Shown: positions 16,712 through 26,214 of the stretch, piece by piece | Numbering within the stretch: position 1 is the first letter of the stretch | Layout of the letters: each line of letters begins with the position of its first letter | NCBI GenBank assembly: GCA_017527945.1 | Contig: JAFXPL010000111.1 | Location: forward strand, 1 to 64,000 | Direction: 5' to 3' | Length of the DNA stretch: 64,000 nt | From: Bacteroidales bacterium | GTDB lineage: Bacteria > Bacteroidota > Bacteroidia > Bacteroidales > WCHB1-69 | Translations under genes and position numbers: made by a program | Notes under the pieces: generated by a model | The model's database searches: none | What the model saw: the letters and a program-made list of their open reading frames with translations, nothing else | What the model was told of the DNA's origin: nothing

Positions 16712-17824
16712 ATGCCTCGACAAAAGCCAAGCATCCGCACAAAATTAAAGTATCTCTGCGTTTTCCTCATCCTCCTGTTCCTTAGCGCCGCCTGCCGCGA
16801 ACGCGTCGAACCGCCCACCCCCTACGACATTCCGGTTCCGAAGGGGTTTCCGACGGCGCTAAACATCCCCGCCGACAACCCGATGACGGTGGAAGGGGTG
16901 GAACTCGGAGAGCTGCTCTTCCACGACCCGCACCTCTGTGGCTACACCGGCACGGAGCCCGACTTGCTGATGTCGTGCGCCACCTGCCACCGCCGCGAAT
17001 GCAACTACGATCTCGGCAGTGACAACCCTCGTTTCCCCGACGGGAAGCCGCGCGGCCGCACCACAGGGAAAACCACCATCCACAATGCCATGCCACTGGT
17101 CAACCTCGTCTTCAACCACGAGGGTTATTTCTGGAACGGACTGATTTCCAAGGACAACCCGAATCCGAAGCAGCGCACTATCGAGGACATCGTGCTGATG
17201 GCCATCACTGCGGACGACGAAATGTGCGGCACAGAGGCAGGTGCCGTGGCCGCCATCAAAGCCGACGGCAAATACCCTCCGCTTTTCAAGAAAGCCTTTG
17301 GCACTGAAGAAATCACGATGGAACGCATCCAAAAAGCCATCGCGCAGTACGTGCGCTCGCTCGTTTCCGGCGACACCAAATTCGACCGCTACCTGCGCGG
17401 CGAGGAGCAACTCACCGCCCAGGAGCTGCACGGCTATGTTCTCTTCACCACCGAAGAGGGTGCCGACTGTTTCCACTGTCATGGCAGCGGCGGAAGCCCG
17501 CTCTTCACCACAAACCTCTTCTATAACAACGGGTTGGATGCACAGCCGACAGATAATCACGACCGCGCCAACGTTACGGGTGACCCGCACGACAAAGGTG
17601 CTTACCGCGCCCCGTCGCTGCGGAACGTCACCAAATCTGCGCCCTACATGCACGACGGCCGCTTCAAAACCTTAGACGAAGTGCTGGCCTTTTACAATTC
17701 CGAAGTGCAGAATTCCCCGACCATCAGCCCATTAATGCACCACGTCAACGATGGCGGCGTACGCCTTACCCCCAGTGAGATTGCCGATTTGAAGGCGTTT
17801 TTGGAAACATTGACGGAAGATTAG
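16712..17824 (+). CDS. Di-haem cytochrome c peroxidase, lipoprotein
   Basis: 370 residues from ATG 16712, which gives a normal lipoprotein signal with lipobox LSAAC (Cys28). Two covalent haem motifs are present, CATCH (residues 89-93) and CFHCH (253-257), as in the CcpA/MauG family that reduces hydrogen peroxide with electrons from c-type carriers in the periplasm. The YRAPSLRNV and APYMHDGRF blocks are typical of the family C-terminus. An in-frame ATG at 16628 is closer to the promoter but would put about 40 residues ahead of the hydrophobic core, so the true start is uncertain. Confidence 0.9.
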   Translation: MPRQKPSIRTKLKYLCVFLILLFLSAACRERVEPPTPYDIPVPKGFPTALNIPADNPMTVEGVELGELLFHDPHLCGYTGTEPDLLMSCATCHRRECNYDLGSDNPRFPDGKPRGRTTGKTTIHNAMPLVNLVFNHEGYFWNGLISKDNPNPKQRTIEDIVLMAITADDEMCGTEAGAVAAIKADGKYPPLFKKAFGTEEITMERIQKAIAQYVRSLVSGDTKFDRYLRGEEQLTAQELHGYVLFTTEEGADCFHCHGSGGSPLFTTNLFYNNGLDAQPTDNHDRANVTGDPHDKGAYRAPSLRNVTKSAPYMHDGRFKTLDEVLAFYNSEVQNSPTISPLMHHVNDGGVRLTPSEIADLKAFLETLTED

Positions 17825-17898
17825 AACGGAACCAGAAATTAAAACAACTGCTTTTTGAAAAATATTAAGCAATTTTGTTTTTCTATACAAAATTTATG

Positions 17899-17906
17899 TA
17901 CCTTTG
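17899..17906 (+). promoter_or_regulatory. Bacteroidota -7 promoter element for the C10 protease
   Basis: TACCTTTG followed by CG, 24 nt before ATG 17930; it also argues against the upstream in-frame ATG at 17855. Confidence 0.65.
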
Positions 17907-17929
17907 CGCCGTTTTTAAACATCTTTTAT

Positions 17930-20800
17930 ATGAAAATAGCACGCACATTACTGTTTTTAGGGACATACTTGTTCATCTTCAATTTCACGACATTCGCTTC
18001 GCCCGTTGACCGCGCCACTGCACAACAAATTGCTACAAATTTCTGGACCTCAGTCGCCCCAGGATTATCCGCACGATGGGCTGACATCACCCCAAACACA
18101 GACTTTCACGAGTTCTACCTTTTCAAAAACACGGAAGGGAAAGGATTTGTCATCATCGCGGCCGACAACTGTGTCCAGCCCGTTTTAGGATACTCCACTA
18201 CCAACGAAGCCAGAACTCCCCTACCCGACCACATCCTCTTTTTCCTGCAAGAGTACGAACGGGAAATCGCCTTCCACAAAAGCCAACAAACACCCGCTAC
18301 AGAAACTATCGAGCAACTTTGGAGCTCACTTTTGCAAGGAAACTATGCCGCACTCGCCACCACGTCAGTCGCACCGCTATTAACCACTACCTGGGACCAA
18401 AGTCCTTACTACAACAATCTTTGTCCCGACTCAGCCGGCACCCATGCCGTGGCGGGATGCGTGGCCACCTCCGTCGCACAGCTGATGAAATACTGGAACT
18501 GGCCGGTCACCGGCAACGGCTCGCACAACTATACGGACGCGACCTTCGGACCGCTGTCTGCCGATTTCGGCTCCACCACCTACGACTGGGCCAATATGCC
18601 AAATACACTGAACTTCGGCAGCACCGCCACGCAGGTAAACGCCGTGGCGACCCTGATCTACCACATCGGGGTGGCCGTGGAGATGCAATATGGCATCAAC
18701 GGCAGCGCCGCCACCCTCAATTCGTACGGGTTTCCGTTCCTGGCCTGCGGCGAGAACGCATTGAAGAACTACTTCCGCTATAAGGGTTCCCTACACGGGG
18801 TTTACAAAAGCCAGACATCAGATGCCAACTGGATCTCCACCCTCACCACCGAAATCGACGCTGGCCGGCCGGTGCTGGAACGCGGCGACGGCGATGGCGG
18901 CGGGCACGCTTTCGTGTGTGACGGCTACGACAACAATGGAATGTTCCACATCAACTGGGGTTGGAGCGGCTACATGGACGGCTACTTCGCCCACAATGCC
19001 CTGAACCCGGGCGCGGGCGGCACCGGCGGCAATAACGGCTACAATTTCAGCAGCAACATCGCCGTCATCGTGGGCATTGAGCCCAACGGCCTGCTCACCT
19101 GCTATCCCCATTCGCTCACATTCGAACAAGAAGGCGGAAGCACCTCCTTCCTTATCACGCCGAACAACGCCAACGCATCGAATTGGCTGGCCTCCTGCAA
19201 TGAACCCTGGCTGACCATCACCCCTACCTCTGGCAACCCGTCAACAGGCTCTGTCACCGTGACGGCCACAGCCGCCCCTAACAACACAGGCGGCATCCGG
19301 ACAGCGGTCATCACTATCACCCAAGGCACGCAGACCGCATCCATTCAAGTGGTCCAGAATGAATGCGCCGTTTCTGACCAATGCACCGTCACCCTACAGA
19401 TGAACGACACCTACGGCGACGGCTGGAACGGAGCTTCGCTCTCCGTCAGCTCGGCAAGCGGCTATACGTATGGCACCTTCACTTGCACGGAAGGTTCCAC
19501 AACCCAAACGTTTGACGTATGTCCATCAGAGCTACTTATAACTTGGAATACAGGATCTTACGATCAAGAATGTGCTTTCATCCTCTATAACGACAGCGGC
19601 GACACACTGCTCAACATCGCCAACAATCCATCCGGTATCTACACGATTGCGCAACCCTGCGACACCACGCAGCCGCAAGGTCCATTCACCGTCACCGTGG
19701 TCTCTAACAGCAGCGTGATGGGGTCTGCCACCGGCGGCGGCGTGTTTGAGGACGGGACAAGCACCACGTTACAAGCAACGGCCAACAGCGGCTACCGATT
19801 CACCGGCTGGAGCGACGGCAATACCCAAAACCCACGCCCCGTCACGGTGACCGCCAACATCCTCTACACCGCCCTGTTCGACAACCTCGGCGACTACGAG
19901 CGTCATTACGACAATGGAGAGATGGCCAACAGCATCGGCGCTGGCACCACCGTCTATTGGGGTGTCCGATTCCCCTCGGGAACCCTTTCTCCCTACGACT
20001 CCATCACCGCCATCCGCCTTTGGGACAACGAGCCCGGCAACTATGAACTGCGCATCCACCAAGGCGGCACCTCATCGCCGGAAAACATAATTGTTTCGCA
20101 GACTTGCCAGTTTTACGGATCCGGCGACTGGCGGGAAATCGAACTGGACACTGCCGTCTTCATTGACCATACCCAGCCCCTGTGGGTCACCTTCAGCACC
20201 AACGGTGTAGCGCACCCCGCCACGGGCAGCCACTACGCCGGCAACCCCGACGGCTCCTGGCTGTCCTCTAACGGCTCCTACTGGGGGTCGGCCAGGGACT
20301 TCGGCTTCGACCTCACCTGGATGATACGAATCCTGCTGTCCAATACCGTCGAGCCTCCGCAACAGTACAGCGTCACGGTTTTGTCTGCCGACAACAACAT
20401 GGGCTACGCAACAGGCGGAGGCACCTACGACTTCGGCACGGAGGTCCGAATTGAGGCAATCCCCCGCCAAAACCACATTTTCACCCAATGGAACGACGGG
20501 GACACAAACAATCCGAGAGACATTATCGTTCTCAACGACATCACCTTTATCGCTGAATTCCAGTCCACCATCGGAATTGACGACCTGGCATTCCCACAAG
20601 TTCACGTTTATAGCCACGACCGCCAGATTGTGGTGGAGAACGCTGAGGGAATCAACGTAGAAATTATCGACCTCACTGGCAGAATCATCGCCTGCAAAAC
20701 GCAAGACCTCCACAGCCGCAATGTGTTCGAAGTAAGCTCTTCTGGTCTCTATTTTGTACGTCTTGGCAACCGAACTGTAAAGAAGGTAGTTATACGATAA
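17930..20800 (+). CDS. C10 family cysteine protease (streptopain-like), T9SS cargo
   Basis: 956 residues from ATG 17930. A signal peptide (ending near FASP) is followed by an inhibitory pro-region and a C10 peptidase domain with catalytic Cys177 (AGCVATSVAQLM) and His326 (GGHAFVCDG), then the HINWGWSG block. Next come a BACON-type domain (about residues 390-475), a beta-domain with NDTYGDGWNG, two InlB-type B-repeats around 585-650 and 815-880 (GW.DG...NPR motifs), and a C-terminal ~75-residue type A sorting tail ending in GLYFVRLGNRTVKKVVIR. It is predicted to be exported by the T9SS and attached to, or released at, the cell surface. The next gene starts 8 nt downstream. Confidence 0.93.
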   Translation: MKIARTLLFLGTYLFIFNFTTFASPVDRATAQQIATNFWTSVAPGLSARWADITPNTDFHEFYLFKNTEGKGFVIIAADNCVQPVLGYSTTNEARTPLPDHILFFLQEYEREIAFHKSQQTPATETIEQLWSSLLQGNYAALATTSVAPLLTTTWDQSPYYNNLCPDSAGTHAVAGCVATSVAQLMKYWNWPVTGNGSHNYTDATFGPLSADFGSTTYDWANMPNTLNFGSTATQVNAVATLIYHIGVAVEMQYGINGSAATLNSYGFPFLACGENALKNYFRYKGSLHGVYKSQTSDANWISTLTTEIDAGRPVLERGDGDGGGHAFVCDGYDNNGMFHINWGWSGYMDGYFAHNALNPGAGGTGGNNGYNFSSNIAVIVGIEPNGLLTCYPHSLTFEQEGGSTSFLITPNNANASNWLASCNEPWLTITPTSGNPSTGSVTVTATAAPNNTGGIRTAVITITQGTQTASIQVVQNECAVSDQCTVTLQMNDTYGDGWNGASLSVSSASGYTYGTFTCTEGSTTQTFDVCPSELLITWNTGSYDQECAFILYNDSGDTLLNIANNPSGIYTIAQPCDTTQPQGPFTVTVVSNSSVMGSATGGGVFEDGTSTTLQATANSGYRFTGWSDGNTQNPRPVTVTANILYTALFDNLGDYERHYDNGEMANSIGAGTTVYWGVRFPSGTLSPYDSITAIRLWDNEPGNYELRIHQGGTSSPENIIVSQTCQFYGSGDWREIELDTAVFIDHTQPLWVTFSTNGVAHPATGSHYAGNPDGSWLSSNGSYWGSARDFGFDLTWMIRILLSNTVEPPQQYSVTVLSADNNMGYATGGGTYDFGTEVRIEAIPRQNHIFTQWNDGDTNNPRDIIVLNDITFIAEFQSTIGIDDLAFPQVHVYSHDRQIVVENAEGINVEIIDLTGRIIACKTQDLHSRNVFEVSSSGLYFVRLGNRTVKKVVIR

Positions 20801-20808
20801 CATAAAAA

Positions 20809-21465
20809 ATGACAGATAATACGGCACGAAACACTGACGAGGCTCCCTTCATCGGCATTAGCCGCCACCGTATCGGGGTGGATGGCGAGGGTGTGACCAC
20901 GTTGGCGGCCTTCCACGGCTGTCCGTTGCGGTGCCACTACTGTCTTAACCCCGCTTGCCTAAATGCCGATGCCCCTGTCCATCGCTTCACACCGGAAAGC
21001 CTCTACCAGCAGCTACGCATCGACGACCTCTACTTTGTGGCCACAGGCGGCGGCGTTTGCTTCGGCGGCGGCGAACCGCTGCTCCGCCCCAAGTTCATCC
21101 GCCAATTCCACGCCCTTTGCGCCGAACGCTGGAAAATCACCGTGGAGACCTCGCTGAACGTACCACTAACTTCCCTGCAAACAATCGCATCCATCACCAA
21201 CGACTTCATCATCGACATCAAGGACGCTGACGACAGGATTTACACCGCCTACACGGGAAAATCGAACGCACAAGTGTGGGAAAACCTGAAGTGGCTCGCC
21301 ACAAACTACGACCGCGAGCACGTCATCCTGCGCACCCCAATCATCCCGGATTTCAACACCGAAGAGGATGTGGAACGTAGTATGGAACGGCTTTCTATGT
21401 TGGAATTCAGAAAGTTCGACCGATTTACCTATCGAACCACACAATCGGCTACTCAGCCTTCATGA
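20809..21465 (+). CDS. Radical SAM protein resembling glycyl-radical-enzyme activases
   Basis: 218 residues. The cluster motif CPLRCHYC (CxxxCxxC) lies at about residues 39-46 and is followed by a PflA-like SAM-binding block, GGGVCFGGGEPLL. IIDIKDAD and RTPIIPDFN match the later conserved positions. It is somewhat short for PflA (~245), and the C-terminus overlaps the 3' end of the convergent beta-helix gene by 17 nt. No glycyl radical enzyme is adjacent, so the target is unknown. It follows the C10 protease by 8 nt, which suggests one transcript without implying a shared function. Confidence 0.8.
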   Translation: MTDNTARNTDEAPFIGISRHRIGVDGEGVTTLAAFHGCPLRCHYCLNPACLNADAPVHRFTPESLYQQLRIDDLYFVATGGGVCFGGGEPLLRPKFIRQFHALCAERWKITVETSLNVPLTSLQTIASITNDFIIDIKDADDRIYTAYTGKSNAQVWENLKWLATNYDREHVILRTPIIPDFNTEEDVERSMERLSMLEFRKFDRFTYRTTQSATQPS

Positions 21466-23827
21466 GCTTCACCGTCACGGTCTGTCCGTCGGAAGAGCGC
21501 AGACGAAGGAAATACATCCCGGCAGGGAACGCTGACATGTCAACGACCGCATTGCTGTTATCCAAGCGACCAGACATAACATCCTTGCCATACATGTCGC
21601 AGACATGGAAATCCACATTCTCCATCGCCCCATCCACCTTGAAAATCGAATTCGACGGATTCGGCGAGACCGTCACCTGCAACGCATCGTACGTTTCGAC
21701 CCCTACCGGTTCCGTCACATTGAGAATCTTCATCACATTTTGTGCGGGGGCATACTCGTCGTTGCCTGGCTGCGAGGCCGTGATGATGGCCAAGCCCACG
21801 CTGTGCATCGTCAAGATACTGCCGTTAACTGTGGCCACGCTCTCATCGCTGCTTGTGAACTGCACGGGCAGTCCGGAGGTGGCGGATGCGGCCAGCACTA
21901 CAGGCTCATCGCTCATCGGGAAGATGAGCTCCTGATTCCAGAGGATGCTTTGCGGCTGCAGGTCGGAAATGCTGCTTGTCACGGTGAGAATCTTTGAGAC
22001 ATCCGCAGCGGCGTTCCAGGTGGCATTGCCTGGCTGCGAGGCAGTGACAATGGCATAGCCGGCACCATGAAACGTAAGCACATTGCCGTTCACAGTGGCG
22101 ATGTCTTCGTTGTTACAGGTGTATGTTACGGGCAGTCCGGAGGTGGCCGTGGCGTTAAGGGTCAGTGTGCCGTCGGAGAGGTCGGCGGTGAGGTCCTGAT
22201 TCCACGTGATGCTCTGGTTGAAGGTGGTGTTGGAAAGCTCGTAAGCCCCGATGTCGGCACGGTTGTTGCCGATGCGCGGGTTGCCGTCCATGTCGGTGGC
22301 GGGCAGGTAGGTGATGAATGCCGTGTTCGGGTCGCCCGCGTCAATCAACGGCGAATTGGGCATCACGTGCCAGTCTGCGTTGAGGTTTGACAGATCCGTG
22401 GCAATGGAGGAGGCACCCACCATGAACGAAGGAGACACGAACTGCGGCAGAGTGGCCGTATCCAACACCATGTTGGTGCTGTCTAAAGCAAAGTCGCTGG
22501 CGGATACTGACTTACAAGCGCAGTATGTGTAAGGAAACGTATAATTCGTGGACCAATGCAAATCTTGGGAAGCATTGCCGTGCATATTGTTCCAGATCAC
22601 CGTGTTCTTGACGGTGGCGGCGGAAGTGGTGCGAATACCACCTGTGCCATCGGCATGGCTGGTCTGTGCCAGATTGTTGGCAACCACGCAGTTTGCCATA
22701 TACATCCTTCCTACGGGGTTTCCGCTGGAAGGTCCTCCCGATGATGTAGCGTACGAATAGGTAACCACACCGCCGGTCACATCAATGCCTTCGGTAGAAA
22801 TGGCGCTGTTGTTGGCAATCACACAGCCGATAATGTGCGCGGGATGAGTGAAAACGCTGACACCTCCGGCGATATATGGCCGGCTGCCGCTTGTGCTGGC
22901 GGTGGTGGCGGTGGTGTAAACCGTGTTGTCAATGATACGCGAGTTGATAATCTGCCATTCGTTTCTCGTCGGATGATAAAGAAAATCGTTGGCTTGCGTC
23001 AGTATGCCGCCAGCCTTGGCATCCAAGCCCGAAGCAGTGTTCTTTGTGATGTCACAGTTTTTGACAATGACCGTATTGTACGGTGTCGTGTAGTCAGCAT
23101 TGAAACATATTCCACCGCATTGACTGCCCGTGTTTCCTGTAATTTCACAGTTGTTGAACTCGTAGGTGGCCCCATAACTTTGGCTGCCGCTGTACATCCG
23201 GACACCGCCGCTCAATGTGTTTCCATAAATCTTGCAGTCCGAAACTTGAAACGTGGCATTGTAGTATGAGTTGGAATATGACATTCCCAAATACAAACCG
23301 CAGGCATTTCCAGTCATGGTACAATTCGAAATCGTGTGGGTATTGTTTGCCTCGTCGCGGATACCGTACTGATTGCCGCCTGTCACATAGAAACCATCGA
23401 AAGTGTTTTCCCGGCAATGATAACTGCCGTTGTAGTGAAAGTAGCTGTTGATTTGTACGGCATAGTTGTTGTCGTGTTGTGCATCAATAATAGTACAGGA
23501 ACTGTCAGCGGCGATGCCGTAAGTGAGCGATTGCCGCTCATAGAGATGGTTTTCCGTACCCGCGAAGCCGCCGTACACATGCGTGCCGTTCTTAATGGTG
23601 CAGGCCGGGTAGGTGCCCGTCGCCACGAACACCGAGTCGTCGTTAGGTGAGGTGACTAATGCCATCGCCCCGTTGATGGTGGCCTTGGCCGTGGCCCACG
23701 ACAGGCCGTCGTTGCTGTCGTTGCCGCTGTTGGAGACAAAATAGGTGGTCTGCGCGGAAAGCGAAACACACAGCATCATCAAAACCAATTGGATTGCAAT
23801 CTTTTTCATTATCATATTCATTTTCAT
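21449..23827 (-). CDS. Parallel beta-helix surface protein with T9SS sorting tail
   Basis: About 792 residues from ATG 23827 (nearby in-frame ATGs at 23821, 23815 and 23809 are alternatives). The signal peptide ends in LSAQ. The first two thirds show repeating N-x-x-I/V-x-x-C/N rungs of a right-handed parallel beta-helix, beginning with SGNDSNDGLSWATAKAT, a motif found in polysaccharide-lyase-like helices. Two related Ig-like repeats follow, each with TSGLP(V)...TVNG(N/S)(V/I)LT...(V/I)TASQPGN. The C-terminal type A sorting tail has VSPNPSNS, a central D.YGK, and AGMYFLRL. Predicted T9SS cargo; carbohydrate binding is possible but unproven. Confidence 0.88.
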   Translation of the reverse strand: MKMNMIMKKIAIQLVLMMLCVSLSAQTTYFVSNSGNDSNDGLSWATAKATINGAMALVTSPNDDSVFVATGTYPACTIKNGTHVYGGFAGTENHLYERQSLTYGIAADSSCTIIDAQHDNNYAVQINSYFHYNGSYHCRENTFDGFYVTGGNQYGIRDEANNTHTISNCTMTGNACGLYLGMSYSNSYYNATFQVSDCKIYGNTLSGGVRMYSGSQSYGATYEFNNCEITGNTGSQCGGICFNADYTTPYNTVIVKNCDITKNTASGLDAKAGGILTQANDFLYHPTRNEWQIINSRIIDNTVYTTATTASTSGSRPYIAGGVSVFTHPAHIIGCVIANNSAISTEGIDVTGGVVTYSYATSSGGPSSGNPVGRMYMANCVVANNLAQTSHADGTGGIRTTSAATVKNTVIWNNMHGNASQDLHWSTNYTFPYTYCACKSVSASDFALDSTNMVLDTATLPQFVSPSFMVGASSIATDLSNLNADWHVMPNSPLIDAGDPNTAFITYLPATDMDGNPRIGNNRADIGAYELSNTTFNQSITWNQDLTADLSDGTLTLNATATSGLPVTYTCNNEDIATVNGNVLTFHGAGYAIVTASQPGNATWNAAADVSKILTVTSSISDLQPQSILWNQELIFPMSDEPVVLAASATSGLPVQFTSSDESVATVNGSILTMHSVGLAIITASQPGNDEYAPAQNVMKILNVTEPVGVETYDALQVTVSPNPSNSIFKVDGAMENVDFHVCDMYGKDVMSGRLDNSNAVVDMSAFPAGMYFLRLRSSDGQTVTVKLMKAE

Positions 23828-23873
23828 AACTTTACTCCGTAAACAAGCTACACAAACCTTAGATTTGCCGCCG

Positions 23874-23881
23874 CGAAAATA
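23874..23881 (-). promoter_or_regulatory. Bacteroidota -7 promoter-like element
   Basis: TATTTTCG followed by CG, one mismatch to the consensus, 47 nt before the chosen start of the beta-helix gene. Confidence 0.45.
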
Positions 23882-23942
23882 CACTTTTTTTAAATCATGA
23901 TAGATTTCGGAATTTCAGTAAGTTAAACCTCATCCTCCATTT

Positions 23943-25220
23943 TCACTTGCTTTTCCGAACCACTTTCTCCCCTATCGCACATCTGAGACACTGCTTTTTC
24001 GAGCAATAGCGATTCATAAGCTCAATCTGCGCTTGAGAATCGTACGCACTGCCACAAGGAAAAGAACTGTCACTGAATATGCGCGTGACACTATTGTCCT
24101 CGTATCCAACCCGTTCCAGCAGTTCCAGGGCATCTTCCTGCATGGCCTCATCCCCAGAGAAACGCGCGTAGCCGAACCGTATCGGCACTACCGTATTGAC
24201 AATCAGTGAATCGACCGTGGTAGAGCCCAATCCAGACGAATGCCTCACCGTCTCTTTCCCGAACTGATAATGGGTCTCCCAATAGCAGTCGGGAGCCACC
24301 GACAACCATTGCCGCAAAACCGGATATGGCGACCTCAGCATATAATCCATCAGCGCATCCCCTGTTTCATAAAGCAACTGCGCGAACTGCGCGATACGCA
24401 GCGTTGGGAAGTTTTGCGGGCGCAGCCGAAGCCAATTCCACTGATGCGCCCCGATGGGATCCAACCGGTACTTGTAACGTAAATAGCTGTATTCGTACGA
24501 CAGTTTTTCTGCATACAGATCCCCTTCATGCACGTCCAACAGCCCTGACTGGCCGAACAGCAACGCATACAACTGCAACTGGGAGGCCTGGTGCAAACGA
24601 ACCACCCGATAGGACAGGCTTTGCGCCAACAGTTCGAACGCAACACCGTTCTTCTTGCAACCAAAGGCCACTGCCAACATTCTATATATCAATTCTTTCC
24701 AATCCTTTTGGCACTTGTCTAAAATACGTGTCAACTCATCATGCCTGCGAATCATGCGCTCCACCAAAACACTGGAAACCTGATTCTGAACAACCATCGG
24801 ATCAAAGTTCTCCAAATAGGAACGGCACAACAGCAAGTCTGGCTCTCCCAACAGACTATTGTAACGCTGGAACATTTCCTTAGGAATCTTGCCCTTAAGT
24901 TCAAATGTTGGAACAACCTCATTTCCAACAAGTTGAATTTCCATGTCGTGCTCATATACCACATGCAGAATCACCGAATGATACTTTTCGTCATACTGGT
25001 GCCCATGACGTAGCCAATCCGAACTGCGACAATGAATCTCCACACTGCCGACCCAGCGCATTCCGCCAATGACAACCACGGATTGTAAAAAATCCGGTCC
25101 CGCGTCATCATTATGCACACCGGGATGGACAATCTCCAGACTTTTTCCATCCGTCGTACTGGCATTCAAAAAATCAAAGTGGCGATGCTGCCACACATAA
25201 TGCAGAAATTCTTCCTTCAT
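23943..25220 (-). CDS. DUF2851 family protein
   Basis: 425 residues from ATG 25220 (MKEEFLHYVWQ). It carries the family's N-terminal blocks HPGVHNDDAGPDFLQ and GSVEIH..SSDW, followed by VILHVV, and a Cys-rich C-terminus (CSKKQCLRCAIG). A -7 element at 25277-25284 would make the upstream ATG at 25268 nearly leaderless, so 25220 is preferred. DUF2851 has no established function. It is transcribed alone. Confidence 0.88.
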   Translation of the reverse strand: MKEEFLHYVWQHRHFDFLNASTTDGKSLEIVHPGVHNDDAGPDFLQSVVVIGGMRWVGSVEIHCRSSDWLRHGHQYDEKYHSVILHVVYEHDMEIQLVGNEVVPTFELKGKIPKEMFQRYNSLLGEPDLLLCRSYLENFDPMVVQNQVSSVLVERMIRRHDELTRILDKCQKDWKELIYRMLAVAFGCKKNGVAFELLAQSLSYRVVRLHQASQLQLYALLFGQSGLLDVHEGDLYAEKLSYEYSYLRYKYRLDPIGAHQWNWLRLRPQNFPTLRIAQFAQLLYETGDALMDYMLRSPYPVLRQWLSVAPDCYWETHYQFGKETVRHSSGLGSTTVDSLIVNTVVPIRFGYARFSGDEAMQEDALELLERVGYEDNSVTRIFSDSSFPCGSAYDSQAQIELMNRYCSKKQCLRCAIGEKVVRKSK

Positions 25221-25276
25221 ATTATATTTTGCTTTTTCATGATTACCCCATCCCCAAAACCTCCTCATTCCGACGG

Positions 25277-25284
25277 CAAATATA
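25277..25284 (-). promoter_or_regulatory. Bacteroidota -7 promoter element for DUF2851 gene
   Basis: TATATTTG followed by CC, 57 nt before ATG 25220. Confidence 0.6.
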
Positions 25285-25447
25285 CATCAAAAAGGAAGAT
25301 CTGTCAAGAGATTTGAATATTTTTTTTCTTCCTCAAAACCAATAAGATAACGATTTCAAATTAACAATTCAAACACGATTAGTAAATTTCCGAAGGATAT
25401 TTTCGCAGAAAAATCAAATCAGAATGCTTCCACAATTAGATTTTTTA

Positions 25448-25455
25448 TATATTTG
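25448..25455 (+). promoter_or_regulatory. Bacteroidota -7 promoter element for yraN
   Basis: TATATTTG followed by CA, 32 nt before ATG 25487. Confidence 0.6.
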
Positions 25456-25486
25456 CAGCGCATTTTTATTCACTAAAATAAAAACA

Positions 25487-25852
25487 ATGAAAACGGAAAA
25501 ACAACTACAAGGCATTTTAGGCGAAGACCTTGCCACAAACCTTTTACTACAGAAAGGGTATAGAATTTTAGAACGGAACTGGCGTTGCGGCCACCTTGAG
25601 GTGGACATCATCGCGGAAGACGACAAATACCTCGTCATCATCGAAGTAAAGACAAGAAAGGGTACCGCTTTCGGGAATCCGGAGCTATTTGTAGATTTAC
25701 AAAAACAGAAACGATTAATCCGGGCGGCAAAATACTATGCCCAATTCAAGAATGTCACGAAAGAAATTCGTTTTGACATCATTTCTGTGGTCAACAGTCC
25801 GGAGATGCAGGATGTCAGGCACATTGAAAATGCCTTCAAACCCAGGTGGTAA
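25487..25852 (+). CDS. yraN: YraN family (UPF0102) putative endonuclease
   Basis: 121 residues from ATG 25487. It has the family pattern GEDLATNLLLQKGY, then RNWRCGHLEVDIIAED, and then IEVKTRKG, which together form the E-D-ExK nuclease core of the UPF0102 family. The longer reading to 25424 would cross the promoter and is rejected. The stop codon at 25850-25852 lies within the A-run that serves as the T-tract of the convergent RNase P RNA gene. The cellular role is not established. Confidence 0.9.
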   Translation: MKTEKQLQGILGEDLATNLLLQKGYRILERNWRCGHLEVDIIAEDDKYLVIIEVKTRKGTAFGNPELFVDLQKQKRLIRAAKYYAQFKNVTKEIRFDIISVVNSPEMQDVRHIENAFKPRW

Positions 25853-25858
25853 AAAAAA

Positions 25859-26188
25859 GGAAAACCCGTAAGCCGGGTTCTGTTCTATGTTGTCATTTAT
25901 CTCGAACATGCGTCACCGCATGCCTCTATCAACCTACCCTCCGGGTCGGACGAGCAGCCCTCAAGCCCCGGTTTATTTGGTCTTTCAACCCATAAGGTTT
26001 ACCTCCGCCGGCATCACTGACGACGGCGTGAGCTCTTACCTCACGTTTTCACCCTTACCCGATGGACGGGCGGTATCCTTTCTGTGGCACTGTCTGTCAC
26101 GCTCGCGCGCGCCTTCCCGTTAGGAAGTATGGTGCTCTGCGTTGCCCGGACTTTCCTCAGCCTTGCGGCCGCGACAACTCGGTTTTCC
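25859..26188 (-). ncRNA. rnpB: RNase P RNA (catalytic RNA of tRNA 5' processing), class A
   Basis: Read on the minus strand, the ~330-nt segment contains the conserved GAGGAAAGTCCGGGC near the 5' end, ACAGAA in the middle and AGAACCCGGCTTACGGG near the 3' end, the signature sequences of bacterial RNase P RNA. The P1 helix is GGAAAACC (5') with GGTTTTCC (3'). A run of eight T follows on the minus strand, serving as terminator next to the yraN stop codon. It begins 26 nt after the dnaN stop codon, and no clear -7 element lies between, so co-transcription with dnaN followed by processing is possible. Confidence 0.95.
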
Positions 26189-26214
26189 TTTTTGATTTGT
26201 GGTTTTCTACACCA

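Noticed and set aside
20809..21465. Frameshift at the C-terminus of the radical SAM protein
   Set aside because: The protein is somewhat short, but the frame is open to a normal stop and the convergent gene's 3' end explains the limited space; no clear continuation was found in other frames.
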